From positions 1-34,379 of the forward strand of contig JAFXCD010000029.1 of NCBI GenBank assembly GCA_017521605.1: a stretch of DNA of 34,379 nucleotides, in the 5' to 3' direction. The position numbers and the translations under genes were made by a program. The notes under the pieces are model-generated. The model ran no database searches and was not told where the DNA came from. It saw only the letters and a program-made list of their open reading frames with translations. Positions 15,015-23,376 of this stretch are shown in pieces (positions within the stretch are counted from its first letter, which is position 1; the number at the start of each line of letters is the position of its first letter). The stretch comes from Lachnospiraceae bacterium. GTDB lineage: Bacteria > Bacillota > Clostridia > Lachnospirales > Lachnospiraceae.

Positions 15015-16349
15015 CTACTTAGTCCAATCCTTAGTTGGTAAATAAATCACATAGAGAGTACCATATTGGGGCTCTCCTCCCTCTTCCATAATATAGTAAT
15101 CAACAAAGTCAAATACTAAAACTTCCTCATCCTTAGGTACATAAAATACCAGTTTTCCTCTGGTTTCCTCATCTGTTATGGTATATTCATCAGGTAACTG
15201 ACCCTCTATCAAACCGGACTTTAACGGCTCACAATAATCATCCATCCATTCTGCTGTGAAATCATAATAATACATCTCTACCGGCTCATTCAGTCCTTCC
15301 GCCGCCCAAAGGGAGACATCTACTATCATAAACTGATAACCTTCTTCACTGTTTTCCCCTGCCAATGTATCTGTATAGCTCACTCCGTTTATCTGTACAT
15401 CATAAAACATGGTGGAAACCTTTTCATCATAACTATACTCTTCCATATCAACATAGCCATCATCCGTAGTTTCTTCTGTCACTGTCATAGCCGGATAAGT
15501 AATATCTGATATAGTGGCTGCCTCTATCTGCTTTCCAAAACTGTTAGGCATATGACCTATGAAACTAAGTACATTACTGGCCATATGCATGGCAACTACT
15601 TCACCATATTCATTGATAACAGGTCCACCGCTGGCACCGGTAGTTCCCGGCTTTCCATCCAGACTATAATACAAAACTCCGCCATCCACATCCTTTACTT
15701 CACCGGGATACACACAATTTTCATTAATGACCTCGCTATCCCACAGGCTAGCCAGCAAATAAATCTTATCTCCCACCTTGGGCATAGTTTTAGCCAGTTG
15801 CAAAGTTTTCAAATCCTCTCCGCCCTGTATGGTAAATGCAGCCACATCCCTATCAACTACAGGCACTGCATTAGCATCCTTAATCACCAGACAATTCTTT
15901 ATGGATGCATTGGTGGGTGCAAAATCATAAGCATAATAAATTTCTCCCCCATGTACAAACTCCGGAAGCTCTTCACCGGTAAAGTTCTGTGCATCCTCCG
16001 GCCACAAAAAATGAAATGCTGTAACCAGTAGTTTTTGTCCATGCTTTTCAGAATCCATTACAAAAGCAGTTCCGGAAGAATAATCTCCATCTTCTGTATA
16101 CCAATGCACATTAAAAGCTCTCTCTGCCGCCAGTGCTTCAATCTCCTCCATGGATAATTTTTCACGTTCTTCGGTTACATTCCCCTGCTTAATATCAGCA
16201 AATGGATCCTCTCCTTTTAACAAATCCCCTTTCTCTTCCACGTTTTCCTTATTGTTGTCCACATCCTCTGTTTTCTGACTGCCACAACCGACCAGTGCCA
16301 ATATCACTAGCAAAAAACACAAAAACAAGCTACATTTCTTATTTCTCAT
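15015..16349 (-). CDS. Trypsin-like serine protease lipoprotein
   Basis: 444 residues. Signal peptide with lipobox ALVGC (Cys 22), then an acidic linker to about residue 75. Residues ~80-280 are a chymotrypsin-fold protease with a complete triad: His113 in TAFHFL, Asp168 in DRDVAAF and Ser240 in GTTGASGGPVINEYG. Residues ~300-440 form a beta-rich C-terminal domain that resembles the extra domain of surface lipoproteins and may bind substrates or the wall. It should act outside the membrane; the substrate is unknown. It has its own terminator and is divergent from the 16570 gene. No inhibitor or partner gene lies nearby. Confidence 0.85.
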   Translation of the reverse strand: MRNKKCSLFLCFLLVILALVGCGSQKTEDVDNNKENVEEKGDLLKGEDPFADIKQGNVTEEREKLSMEEIEALAAERAFNVHWYTEDGDYSSGTAFVMDSEKHGQKLLVTAFHFLWPEDAQNFTGEELPEFVHGGEIYYAYDFAPTNASIKNCLVIKDANAVPVVDRDVAAFTIQGGEDLKTLQLAKTMPKVGDKIYLLASLWDSEVINENCVYPGEVKDVDGGVLYYSLDGKPGTTGASGGPVINEYGEVVAMHMASNVLSFIGHMPNSFGKQIEAATISDITYPAMTVTEETTDDGYVDMEEYSYDEKVSTMFYDVQINGVSYTDTLAGENSEEGYQFMIVDVSLWAAEGLNEPVEMYYYDFTAEWMDDYCEPLKSGLIEGQLPDEYTITDEETRGKLVFYVPKDEEVLVFDFVDYYIMEEGGEPQYGTLYVIYLPTKDWTK

Positions 16350-16460
16350 CCTTTATCCCCCATTTCTTTAGTACGCTAAAGTACATCTTATAAGAATATA
16401 GAAAATATGTCAATATCTATAATATTTCTTGCAGTTCATGAACCATTTTAAATTTACCTC

Positions 16461-16487
16461 TAAACTTTTCTTTAAATATACCGATAC
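16461..16487 (+). promoter_or_regulatory. Sigma-28 (SigD/FliA)-like promoter
   Basis: TAAA, 15 bp, ACCGATAC against the consensus TAAA-N15-GCCGATAA: six of eight -10 positions and all of the -35 core match. It lies about 83 bp ahead of the ATG at 16570. Two TATAAT-like boxes at about 16502 and 16541 lie closer to the gene but lack good -35 partners. Confidence 0.55.
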
Positions 16488-16569
16488 AAGAATTAGAACA
16501 GTATAATTATCACCAATTCATGGATGATACGGTTGATAGTCGTATAATTACGACAGATAGGAGTGAAAT

Positions 16570-17160
16570 ATGAATGTAAACGGAATTACATCAGTACAGG
16601 TTGCTTATGCAGGTTATCCTGCCTCTTCGCCGAAAGCAGCAGAAGCTAAAAACACAGACCCTAAGACTACCGATGTAGCAGAAGAAAGTGGCGTTGTATA
16701 CGAACCTTCCAAAGAATCCAAAGTAACAAAAAAATATGTACCCGACACTGCTCTGATTCAGAAGCTGAAAGCAGATGCTGACGCTAGAACCTCACAGCTT
16801 CGTTCTCTGGTAGAACAGATGATGGTAAAGCAAGGCACTGCTTACGGACAGGCTAATGACATCTGGTCCTTCTTAGCAAAGGGAAACTATAAGGTTGACC
16901 CCGCTACCAAAGCACAGGCTCAGGCTGACATTGCAGAAGATGGTTACTGGGGTGTAGAGCAGACCTCTGGCAGAATCATCGATTTTGCTACCGCTCTAAC
17001 CGGTGGTGACCCCGACAAAGTAGAAGATATGCGAGAAGCTTTTAAAAAGGGATATGCTATGGCAGAAAAAAAATGGGGGGGCGAGCTTCCTGAAATTTCC
17101 AAGCGCACCTATGAAGCAGTTATGAAGAAATTTGACGAGCTTGCAGGAATTACTGAATAA
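16570..17160 (+). CDS. Putative DUF5610-like protein, possible motility regulon member
   Basis: 196 residues. N-terminal ~60 residues are low-complexity and polar, without a signal peptide, like the flexible starts of flagellar export substrates. The C-terminal ~110 residues (YWGVEQTSGRIIDFATALTGG, AFKKGYAMAEKKWGGELPEIS, RTYEAVMKKFDELAG) recall the DUF5610 family; I make this link from memory and only tentatively. The sigma-28-like promoter upstream supports a place in the flagellar or chemotaxis regulon. ATG 16570 follows GGAGTG at 5-6 bp. A terminator follows the stop codon. Confidence 0.65.
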   Translation: MNVNGITSVQVAYAGYPASSPKAAEAKNTDPKTTDVAEESGVVYEPSKESKVTKKYVPDTALIQKLKADADARTSQLRSLVEQMMVKQGTAYGQANDIWSFLAKGNYKVDPATKAQAQADIAEDGYWGVEQTSGRIIDFATALTGGDPDKVEDMREAFKKGYAMAEKKWGGELPEISKRTYEAVMKKFDELAGITE

Positions 17161-17170
17161 AAGCACAATC

Positions 17171-17198
17171 AAAAGAGGGCTTTAAATGCCCTCTTTTA
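17171..17198. terminator. Bidirectional terminator between convergent genes
   Basis: AAAAGAGGGC / GCCCTCTTTT, 10-bp perfect stem with U-runs on both sides. It serves the 16570 gene and overlaps the last codons and stop of the convergent sipL-like gene. Confidence 0.85.
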
Positions 17199-18735
17199 TA
17201 ATTAACAACTTCTGTCCAACCTGCAAATCGTCGGCATTCAACTCATTCATTTTTCTCAATCTATCCACAGAGATATAATATTTCTTGCCGATACTCCACA
17301 AGCTGTCCCCGGGCTTTACAGTATAAATAGCCATGCCCGGCAGATTACTTAGCTTCTTGGTATCTAAGGGGGCTGTAACAACATCACTTACCAGCTTTTT
17401 CTTATCCTGTTGAAAGACAGTTACTGTAAATGAAGGTACTGCTTTTACATCCAGCTCTTCCCCATCCAGTATGGTAACCTGCATTTGCTCCAATGCTGCC
17501 TGCACATCCAAAACATCTTCGGTATGGATTCCGTTTATCTCCATTTCATATTTATAGGGAATCTGTGTCCGCAAAGCATCATAAGGTTTCCTGTCATCTC
17601 CACTGATATACAAAACCTGAATAGGGATACTGCCCATCATGGTAACCCCATTCGGTCCTACCTGTACCTTATCCAAAAGCACACTGCCCTCACTGTGAAG
17701 AAGTTGCAGGATACTGCTATTAGTATTGGCAATCCGTACATGCTCAGTAATCTTCTGTTTACCGGTGGTTTTAGCCAGTAGCCTTCGCATGGTTACTTCC
17801 TTCTCGACTACATTCACATCATTTTTCACACCATATACATCAGTAATCAGTTCTACTTTTGCTTCTTCATAAATCTTCAGCTTCAGCTCCAGCAATGCCT
17901 CCAATGCTATGACTCTTTCCTCTCCATCATTGTCCGGTCGAATAATCAGCTCTTGTTGTCCGATACAAAAGGAAATAGCCGGAATCATGCCTTCCTTACA
18001 GCCATGACACTCGATATTTCCACTAAAGGGCAGGTTAGTTTCATAGCTTCGAATATCCTTTTCATCACTTTCATAAATAATCTGTGCCTTCAAGTCACCC
18101 TGAATGGACAACTTTCCGTCCATGGGACGAAACTCCACATCATCCATAGTCAGATTACTCCATAAAATCTGATAGATATTAGGATAATTAGAAGATAGGT
18201 TAATTTCCTCCTTCAGTCTGTAAACATCATTTTTACAAATAGCAATCTGAGCGATTTCCATGGGACTGCGTCGGTATTCTACTTTTTCTTCTCCATGGAG
18301 TCCAATAGGCACTTCCTCATCATAAAGATCCTCTGCACAGGCAGTCAAGTTCACTACTGATTGAATGCTCAGCTTTCGGGAATTGATAATACTGATACTC
18401 AAATCCTCCACACTACCTTCCGCTTTTACAGTATCCGCGCCGTTCAGTCCCGACATATGAATCTTCTCTTCAAAGGGAATCTTGCCTTCCACAGTGGCCA
18501 AGTCATGCTCCTCCTCATCTGTGTGATAAAGCACATGAAAAAGCAAGCGTCCCCGCACAGTTATACCATCTCCATAAGTCTTAACTTCATCAATAATCAC
18601 ATTGCCTTTCTCCAGGCAAATACACTCAATATCAGGCTTTACATCCGACAGATTCATATCCTCTTCCAATACAAGCTGGGTAACTGCCTTTGCTTTTGTA
18701 AAATCCATATGTATATTCTTTTTTACCAGTTCCAA
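17182..18735 (-). CDS. sipL: SipL-like spore morphogenesis protein (SPOCS/DUF3794 plus LysM)
   Basis: 517 residues. Two to three SPOCS (DUF3794) domains cover about residues 30-440, seen as repeated strands such as VRGRLLFHVLYHTDEEE, QGDLKAQIIYESDEKD and MGSIPIQVLYISGDDRK. A C-terminal LysM domain (about 470-512) has YTVKPGDSLWSIGKKY. The layout and length match SipL of Clostridioides difficile, the partner of SpoIVA in spore coat assembly, so the gene marks a spore former. Start is TTG 18735, 8 bp behind GGAGG. A mother-cell sporulation promoter (sigma-E) would be expected; I did not identify one. It is downstream of pyrD with 78 bp between. Confidence 0.8.
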   Translation of the reverse strand: MELVKKNIHMDFTKAKAVTQLVLEEDMNLSDVKPDIECICLEKGNVIIDEVKTYGDGITVRGRLLFHVLYHTDEEEHDLATVEGKIPFEEKIHMSGLNGADTVKAEGSVEDLSISIINSRKLSIQSVVNLTACAEDLYDEEVPIGLHGEEKVEYRRSPMEIAQIAICKNDVYRLKEEINLSSNYPNIYQILWSNLTMDDVEFRPMDGKLSIQGDLKAQIIYESDEKDIRSYETNLPFSGNIECHGCKEGMIPAISFCIGQQELIIRPDNDGEERVIALEALLELKLKIYEEAKVELITDVYGVKNDVNVVEKEVTMRRLLAKTTGKQKITEHVRIANTNSSILQLLHSEGSVLLDKVQVGPNGVTMMGSIPIQVLYISGDDRKPYDALRTQIPYKYEMEINGIHTEDVLDVQAALEQMQVTILDGEELDVKAVPSFTVTVFQQDKKKLVSDVVTAPLDTKKLSNLPGMAIYTVKPGDSLWSIGKKYYISVDRLRKMNELNADDLQVGQKLLIIKEGI

Positions 18736-18813
18736 AAAAACACCTCCATATATTCACCTATGGTAAATATATGAAGGTCATTCTATAGTTATGCCTTTTA
18801 TTCCAACTTAAGT

Positions 18814-19722
18814 CTATTCCTGAACCGCACCGATCAAATCCTTAATATCTGCCACACCATAGGTTACCATATACTTCTCGATACCTTCTATAACCTCAAT
18901 CGTAGTATAAGGATTCACAAAGTTCATGGCACCTACACTGACTGCTGTAGCACCTGCCAGGATAAATTCAATCGCATCCTCAGCTGTAGCGATACCACCC
19001 ATACCAATCACGGGAATCTTTACTGCATGTGCTGCCTGATACACCATACGCACTGCCACAGGCTTGATAGCCGGACCACTCATACCACCGGTTTTATTTG
19101 CCAGAGCAAATCTACGCTTATGAATATCTATCTTCATACCGGTTAGTGTATTAATCAGGGAAATTGCATCTGCACCTGCTGCCTCTGCTGCTTTTGCCAT
19201 CTCGGTGATGTCCGTTACATTGGGACTCAGCTTCATAATAATGGGCTGTTTCGCATGCTTCTTGATTTCGGAAGTAATATTGTAAAGGGCATCTGCCTTC
19301 TGACCAAAAGCAATAGCACCTTCCTTTACATTAGGGCAGGATACGTTGATTTCCATCATGGCAATATCCTCATGACCTAATCTATCCACAACCTCTAAAT
19401 AATCCTCTACACTTTTTCCACAAACATTTACAATAATCTTGGTATCGTACTGCTTTAAGAAAGGAATGTCTCTTTCACAGAATACTTCAATACCCGGATT
19501 CTGCAAACCGATAGCATTTAACATACCACCGTACACTTCTGCCACACGGGGAGTTGGGTTGCCCGGCCATGGAATGTTTGCCACACCCTTGGTTACTACA
19601 GCACCCAGTCTGTTCAAATCTACAAATTCACCATATTCCATACCGGAGCCAAAGGTACCGGAACCGGTCATTACAGGATTCTTAAGTTCTACACCAGCAA
19701 TATTTACACTTGTGTTAATCAT
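18814..19722 (-). CDS. pyrD: Dihydroorotate dehydrogenase B, catalytic subunit
   Basis: FMN enzyme oxidising dihydroorotate to orotate, the fourth step of UMP synthesis. 302 residues, class 1B. Seen: NPVMTGSGTFG near the N-terminus, INVSCPNVKEG with the catalytic Cys of class 1 enzymes, IMKLSPNVTD, and the phosphate-binding IPVIGMGGIATAEDA and AVSVGAMNF. Needs PyrK to pass electrons to NAD+; pyrK lies directly upstream with a TAATG overlap. Confidence 0.95.
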   Translation of the reverse strand: MINTSVNIAGVELKNPVMTGSGTFGSGMEYGEFVDLNRLGAVVTKGVANIPWPGNPTPRVAEVYGGMLNAIGLQNPGIEVFCERDIPFLKQYDTKIIVNVCGKSVEDYLEVVDRLGHEDIAMMEINVSCPNVKEGAIAFGQKADALYNITSEIKKHAKQPIIMKLSPNVTDITEMAKAAEAAGADAISLINTLTGMKIDIHKRRFALANKTGGMSGPAIKPVAVRMVYQAAHAVKIPVIGMGGIATAEDAIEFILAGATAVSVGAMNFVNPYTTIEVIEGIEKYMVTYGVADIKDLIGAVQE

Positions 19723-20492
19723 TAGATTTCTACCTCCTCTGCATCAAATACAGGTCCATCCGTACAAATGCGGGCATTATGTACGTGAGAATGATGGTCT
19801 ACTTCCTTGGTTTTCACTACACAACCTAAACAGGCACCTACACCACAGGCCATATGCTCTTCCAGGGAAATATATGCCTTGATGCCCTTCTCGGCTGCGT
19901 ATTTCTTGATGGCACGAAGCATGGGCATGGGACCACAGGCAAAAATCACCTCTGCATCCAAAGCATTTGCCTCAATAGCATGCATTACATTACCCTTGGT
20001 ACCTACGCTACCGTCCTCGGTTGCCACATAAACGGTTGCATACTTATCCAAATCATCCTTCAGGAATAAATTGCTGTCACGATAGCCTACCACTACCTGT
20101 TTCTCAGCATCCAGCTCTTTGGCCAGCTGCAAAATAGGGGGTACACCGATACCGCCACCCATAAGGAATACCTTCTTACCCTTGCCTTCCTCTAAGGGGA
20201 AACCATTGCCCAGAATACCTAAAATTTCTACACTGTCGCCCACTTCATAGCCGGAGAATTCCTTGGTACCCTGACCTGCAATACGATACACCAGACGAAG
20301 TGCTGTATGTTCCTCGTTCACCTCACAAATACTGATGGGTCTGGGCAAAATGGTACTCTTATTCTTGGGATATACTCCCACAAACTGTCCCGGATGAGCC
20401 TCTTTTGCAAGACTGGTCTCAATCCACATATCAAAAATGTTTTCTGCGATTTCCCTCTGGGAAATCACTTTTGCGGTTACTTTTTCCTTCAT
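19722..20492 (-). CDS. pyrK: Dihydroorotate dehydrogenase B, electron transfer subunit
   Basis: 256 residues. FAD-binding ferredoxin-reductase fold (PRPISICEV with the RPxS flavin motif near residue 52), an NAD-binding GGGIGVPPI, and near the C-terminus four cysteines for the [2Fe-2S] cluster: EEHMACGVGACLGC, with the fourth in ARICTDGPVF. It passes electrons from PyrD to NAD+. ATG 20492 is chosen because AAAGGA stands just upstream. The frame stays open for another 25 codons through a GC-richer intergenic element and should not be counted as protein. Confidence 0.94.
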   Translation of the reverse strand: MKEKVTAKVISQREIAENIFDMWIETSLAKEAHPGQFVGVYPKNKSTILPRPISICEVNEEHTALRLVYRIAGQGTKEFSGYEVGDSVEILGILGNGFPLEEGKGKKVFLMGGGIGVPPILQLAKELDAEKQVVVGYRDSNLFLKDDLDKYATVYVATEDGSVGTKGNVMHAIEANALDAEVIFACGPMPMLRAIKKYAAEKGIKAYISLEEHMACGVGACLGCVVKTKEVDHHSHVHNARICTDGPVFDAEEVEI

Positions 20493-20892
20493 CTTTATGT
20501 CCTTTCTATGCGCGTAGTAATGAGCCATGCGCAGATGAACCGAATTGGCTGACGGGAGCTTGCTCACAGGCAGACATATTCGAGTTCAGATGCATACGGC
20601 GAATGCCGCGACAACGAGCAAGCTGAAGGCTTGCGAGTCTGTCGGCATGGCAGAAAAAACCTCTCTTTTTTAACTACTATTCCACCTTTTCTCTACCCAT
20701 GATACCACTATTTTTCTTCCATGGGTAGAAAAAACTTGCTTTTTACGCTTATAATCCGGCTATTTTTCTACCCATAAGAATCGGTTATAATCAACTTGGG
20801 TAGAATCCGACCCACGACATCGGCTTACAAGTCTGCCGGTATGACGTAAAGCTGGTGAAAGCCAAAAGTTTGCAGTGCTCTACAAATTGCAA
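20493..20892. repeat. Hairpin-rich intergenic block upstream of pyrK
   Basis: A 400-bp gap without a gene. Left half (about 20500-20652) is GC-richer and carries several small inverted repeats. A 24-bp unit at 20628-20651 recurs with 19/24 identity at 20822-20845 (GGCTTRCRAGTCTGYCGGYATGRC). Between these two copies lie four CTACCCA-type boxes in alternating orientation (about 20693, 20719, 20768, 20797) which can form two 9-bp hairpins, TCTACCCAT/ATGGGTAGA and TTCTACCCA/TGGGTAGAA. The layout suggests an interspersed repeat or a leader-RNA structure ahead of pyrK. Confidence 0.6.
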
Positions 20893-21366
20893 TTACCTCT
20901 CAATGTTCATTTGAAATTCTTCTTCCGTTAACATATCTCTATCTGTACGTTCACCACATTTTTTACATCGCATGAAATGAAAGGCAGATGAATATCTGTG
21001 ATGCCACCCAGTTGGAAAGAGAATATGGTTTTCTTCCCCTGGAATTAAAATATGTTCGGCTATTGTTTCAAAGCACCGACGGCAAAGCCATTTTTCATGA
21101 TATTTTACATCTGTATAGCTTTCACCAATATGGACACAAAGAGAAGAATACCAACACCCTTTGTAGTGAAATATCGTTGGAAACAGATGTTTATCAAAAT
21201 GTTGTTCCGCTACGTCAATGTTGTACTGAAAAGCTTTCACATAAACATCGGGCAAATTTAATTCTCCCATGAGATTGGTGTCAGACAGCAGGAGTTTCGC
21301 ATTTTCAGGGGTAAAAATATATGTTTTTAAACCTTCTATATATACCTCTACCTTTGCATATTTCAT
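20893..21366 (-). CDS. Hypothetical protein with two CxxC pairs
   Basis: 157 residues, ATG 21366 behind a GAGGTGATG-type site. No family recognised. The second half has CRRC (about residue 95) and CKKC (about 135), suggesting a single zinc site or zinc ribbon formed by the two pairs. The first half is mixed helix/strand. Highly polar and without signal or membrane segments, so cytoplasmic. First gene next to the pyrK spacer in an AT-rich cluster of small genes with patchy distribution. Confidence 0.6.
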   Translation of the reverse strand: MKYAKVEVYIEGLKTYIFTPENAKLLLSDTNLMGELNLPDVYVKAFQYNIDVAEQHFDKHLFPTIFHYKGCWYSSLCVHIGESYTDVKYHEKWLCRRCFETIAEHILIPGEENHILFPTGWHHRYSSAFHFMRCKKCGERTDRDMLTEEEFQMNIER

Positions 21367-21398
21367 ACATCACCTCTATAAATTTCAAATTCATGCGT

Positions 21399-21427
21399 AC
21401 TTTCAGCCTCACTAGAAGCCTGAAAGT
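21399..21427. terminator. Hairpin behind the GNAT gene
   Basis: ACTTTCAG / CTGAAAGT, 8-bp stem with a 13-nt loop, 10 bp behind the acetyltransferase stop codon. No clear U-run, so termination is only possible. Confidence 0.35.
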
Positions 21428-21436
21428 TCCGTGTGC

Positions 21437-22204
21437 TTAATATGCAACTTTTATAATAGTACATTCGTCCTTTTTTACAAATCCTAACCTTTCTGCCATT
21501 TTTTCAGACGCTATATTTTTGTAGTGACACGCCCACACAGGATTCTTGCCTTGTTCAAGAGTATATTGTATCACCTTACTTGCCACAATCATCCCTAAAC
21601 CTTTCTTTTTATAGTTCGGATTCGTTTCTATTCCAATATCTATCTCTTTTGTACTTACAGCCGCAGAAAATGCCCAAGAAACAATATCATCCCCACAGCT
21701 AATACAATACCCTTTCCCTTTTTTCAAAAATTCATTAGTATCTTCCCAAAATAGTGAAGGGACAATCGTTCCATGTATTTTTATCAATAGTTCCTTATTT
21801 ATTTCTTTCAATTCATATTCCATAGGTAATTCAAGCACATTGTTTTTCCCTATATACTGAAACAAATATCTGCATTCCATAACAATATCTTTTTTACCCT
21901 TAAAATAATTCAGCACATACTCATCTTTTGACATTAAAAGAAATCGTTTGTCGCCTGTTTGGCTTCTATCTATCATAAAGTCATAGATATCATTCAGAAA
22001 GTCCTCATCAACATTTCCCGAAAGATATGCAAATCCACTTTGCACCCAAAAAAGAATCTCATTATAGTTCGCCTCTGAACGTGTGTAAATATCTCCTTCT
22101 TGAATACCCTCCGCAACTGAAAGGGGATAAACACAGCCACAATTATGAGTACCTGCAATATTAATTAGATTGGAATATTGTACCTTATTGAGTTTTTTTA
22201 ACAT
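21437..22204 (-). CDS. GNAT-family N-acetyltransferase
   Basis: 255 residues. The C-terminal ~110 residues carry the GNAT acetyl-CoA fold: IDIGIETNPNYKKKGLGMIVASKVIQY holds the Q/RxxGxG/A-type pyrophosphate loop (KKKGLG), and AERLGFVKKDE is the usual C-terminal motif. The N-terminal ~130 residues form a separate domain, as in the larger GNAT_acetyltran proteins. Substrate unknown. ATG 22204. It belongs to the AT-rich accessory cluster between pyrC and pyrK. Confidence 0.8.
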   Translation of the reverse strand: MLKKLNKVQYSNLINIAGTHNCGCVYPLSVAEGIQEGDIYTRSEANYNEILFWVQSGFAYLSGNVDEDFLNDIYDFMIDRSQTGDKRFLLMSKDEYVLNYFKGKKDIVMECRYLFQYIGKNNVLELPMEYELKEINKELLIKIHGTIVPSLFWEDTNEFLKKGKGYCISCGDDIVSWAFSAAVSTKEIDIGIETNPNYKKKGLGMIVASKVIQYTLEQGKNPVWACHYKNIASEKMAERLGFVKKDECTIIKVAY

Positions 22205-22223
22205 CCTATATCCTCCATCAAAT

Positions 22224-22457
22224 TCAAATTCGCCTCTCTTTATTACCTATATTGTATTCTTCAAAAAATCTATCATTTTCAATGGTACATAATACAAATA
22301 CTTGTATAGCCAAGTATTCCATTCTTTCCACATATTCTTTCGCATTTGTTGTACAACTATGAAGCATGTCTTTTGCATTCTTTAGGCATCTATACTTCTT
22401 TCCTTCTAGCCAAACACATTCTCCATCATCGCATACATACCTAACATCTATGGCCAT
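22224..22457 (-). CDS. Small hypothetical protein
   Basis: 77 residues, start ATG 22457 with AAGGAA upstream. Four cysteines scattered over the chain, an acidic start with a hairpin-like CDDGECVWLEGKKYRC and a helical rest. No family recognised; no membrane segment. Ends 19 bp ahead of the acetyltransferase start, so the two may be co-transcribed. Confidence 0.45.
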   Translation of the reverse strand: MAIDVRYVCDDGECVWLEGKKYRCLKNAKDMLHSCTTNAKEYVERMEYLAIQVFVLCTIENDRFFEEYNIGNKERRI

Positions 22458-22502
22458 AATTATGTTCCTTTATATACTTTATAAGATAAAACACAAATCC
22501 TA

Positions 22503-22763
22503 TTAACAAGGAATTGTATTCATATATTTATATAATTCCTCTTCTCCATCTTCCACGAGAATATCCATAGGTATTCGATTATCAAATGCCGGTATTGGCG
22601 AATAGAACCATTTCACTAACCGCTCACCACCCGGATATATAGTACGTGCCCCCATGGACCATAATAAATCCGATAGTCCTTCTATTTCTGACTTCACAAA
22701 AGAATTCTCTTTTTTCAATATTTCTTCCATATGCTCCATTACTTCTCTTGTTGTCATTAGCAA
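22503..22763 (-). CDS. Small protein with a possible MbcA/ParS-type toxin-binding domain
   Basis: 86 residues, start ATG 22757 or 22763. The C-terminal half (ERLVKWFYSPIPAFDNRIP and then MDILVEDGEEELYKYM) resembles the pattern W-x-x-x-P-x-P-x-x-x-x-R-x-P-x-x-x-L-x-x-G of the DUF2384 (MbcA/ParS/Xre) antitoxin domain. The N-terminal half is a short helix pair instead of a full DNA-binding domain. No RES toxin, the usual partner, is seen next to it, so the antitoxin role is a weak inference. Confidence 0.45.
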   Translation of the reverse strand: MLMTTREVMEHMEEILKKENSFVKSEIEGLSDLLWSMGARTIYPGGERLVKWFYSPIPAFDNRIPMDILVEDGEEELYKYMNTIPC

Positions 22764-22846
22764 TATACCTCTTAGTAGACTTTAAATTCATCTTTCAATT
22801 AAACTCACCAGCTTACTGAAATTTTCATGTACTTGACATATTATAC

Positions 22847-23305
22847 TTAAGCATTCAAATCATCCGCTTCCGTATCTTCATAGGACAGGTGTATCTTTTT
22901 TACAAGATGGCTGTAAGCTAGAATTTGTGGTCTGTTAAGACTATCAAATTCAATGCTATTCCAATCATAAGAATCAATATCGGGAATTTCAACTTCACCG
23001 GTACACCATGTTGTCACATGAAAGCAAACACTGCCATCATCATTTTTTGCAAGGATTCCGGCCGGCATCTCATATTCAACAGTCAGGATACCTTCTTGGA
23101 CACTGAAATCGTTGACGATAAACTCATCGGACTCCCGAACCTCGACAAATGTAATCTTATCAACGTCCTCATAATCAATATAGCCAAGTGGTCTCAGTGC
23201 TTCTTTCAAAAGCTCCAAATGTGTTTCAGCGTAATTTCCGACAATATCCCACAGAAGTCCCTCTCCGATTATTTCGACCAGTTCATCGTTGCTATTAATC
23301 TTCAT
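22847..23305 (-). CDS. Hypothetical acidic protein
   Basis: 152 residues from ATG 23305, chosen for GAGAGG seven bases upstream; a GTG five codons earlier is less likely. Very acidic, soluble, predicted alpha/beta with an EYEMPAGILAKNDDG strand-turn and a C-terminal helix. No recognised family; the general character (small, acidic, between Fic and other accessory genes) is that of an immunity or accessory protein. This is a guess from context. Confidence 0.55.
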   Translation of the reverse strand: MKINSNDELVEIIGEGLLWDIVGNYAETHLELLKEALRPLGYIDYEDVDKITFVEVRESDEFIVNDFSVQEGILTVEYEMPAGILAKNDDGSVCFHVTTWCTGEVEIPDIDSYDWNSIEFDSLNRPQILAYSHLVKKIHLSYEDTEADDLNA

Positions 23306-23376
23306 TTTGATACCTCTCACTATCCAAACTCAAGTTTCCTCTCTGTTACATCGCCCAGCTGACAGACTCACAAGCT

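Noticed and set aside
20493-20567. N-terminal extension of PyrK by 25 residues
   Set aside because: The residues come from a repeat-rich spacer, and the conserved protein begins at MKEKV behind a good ribosome site.
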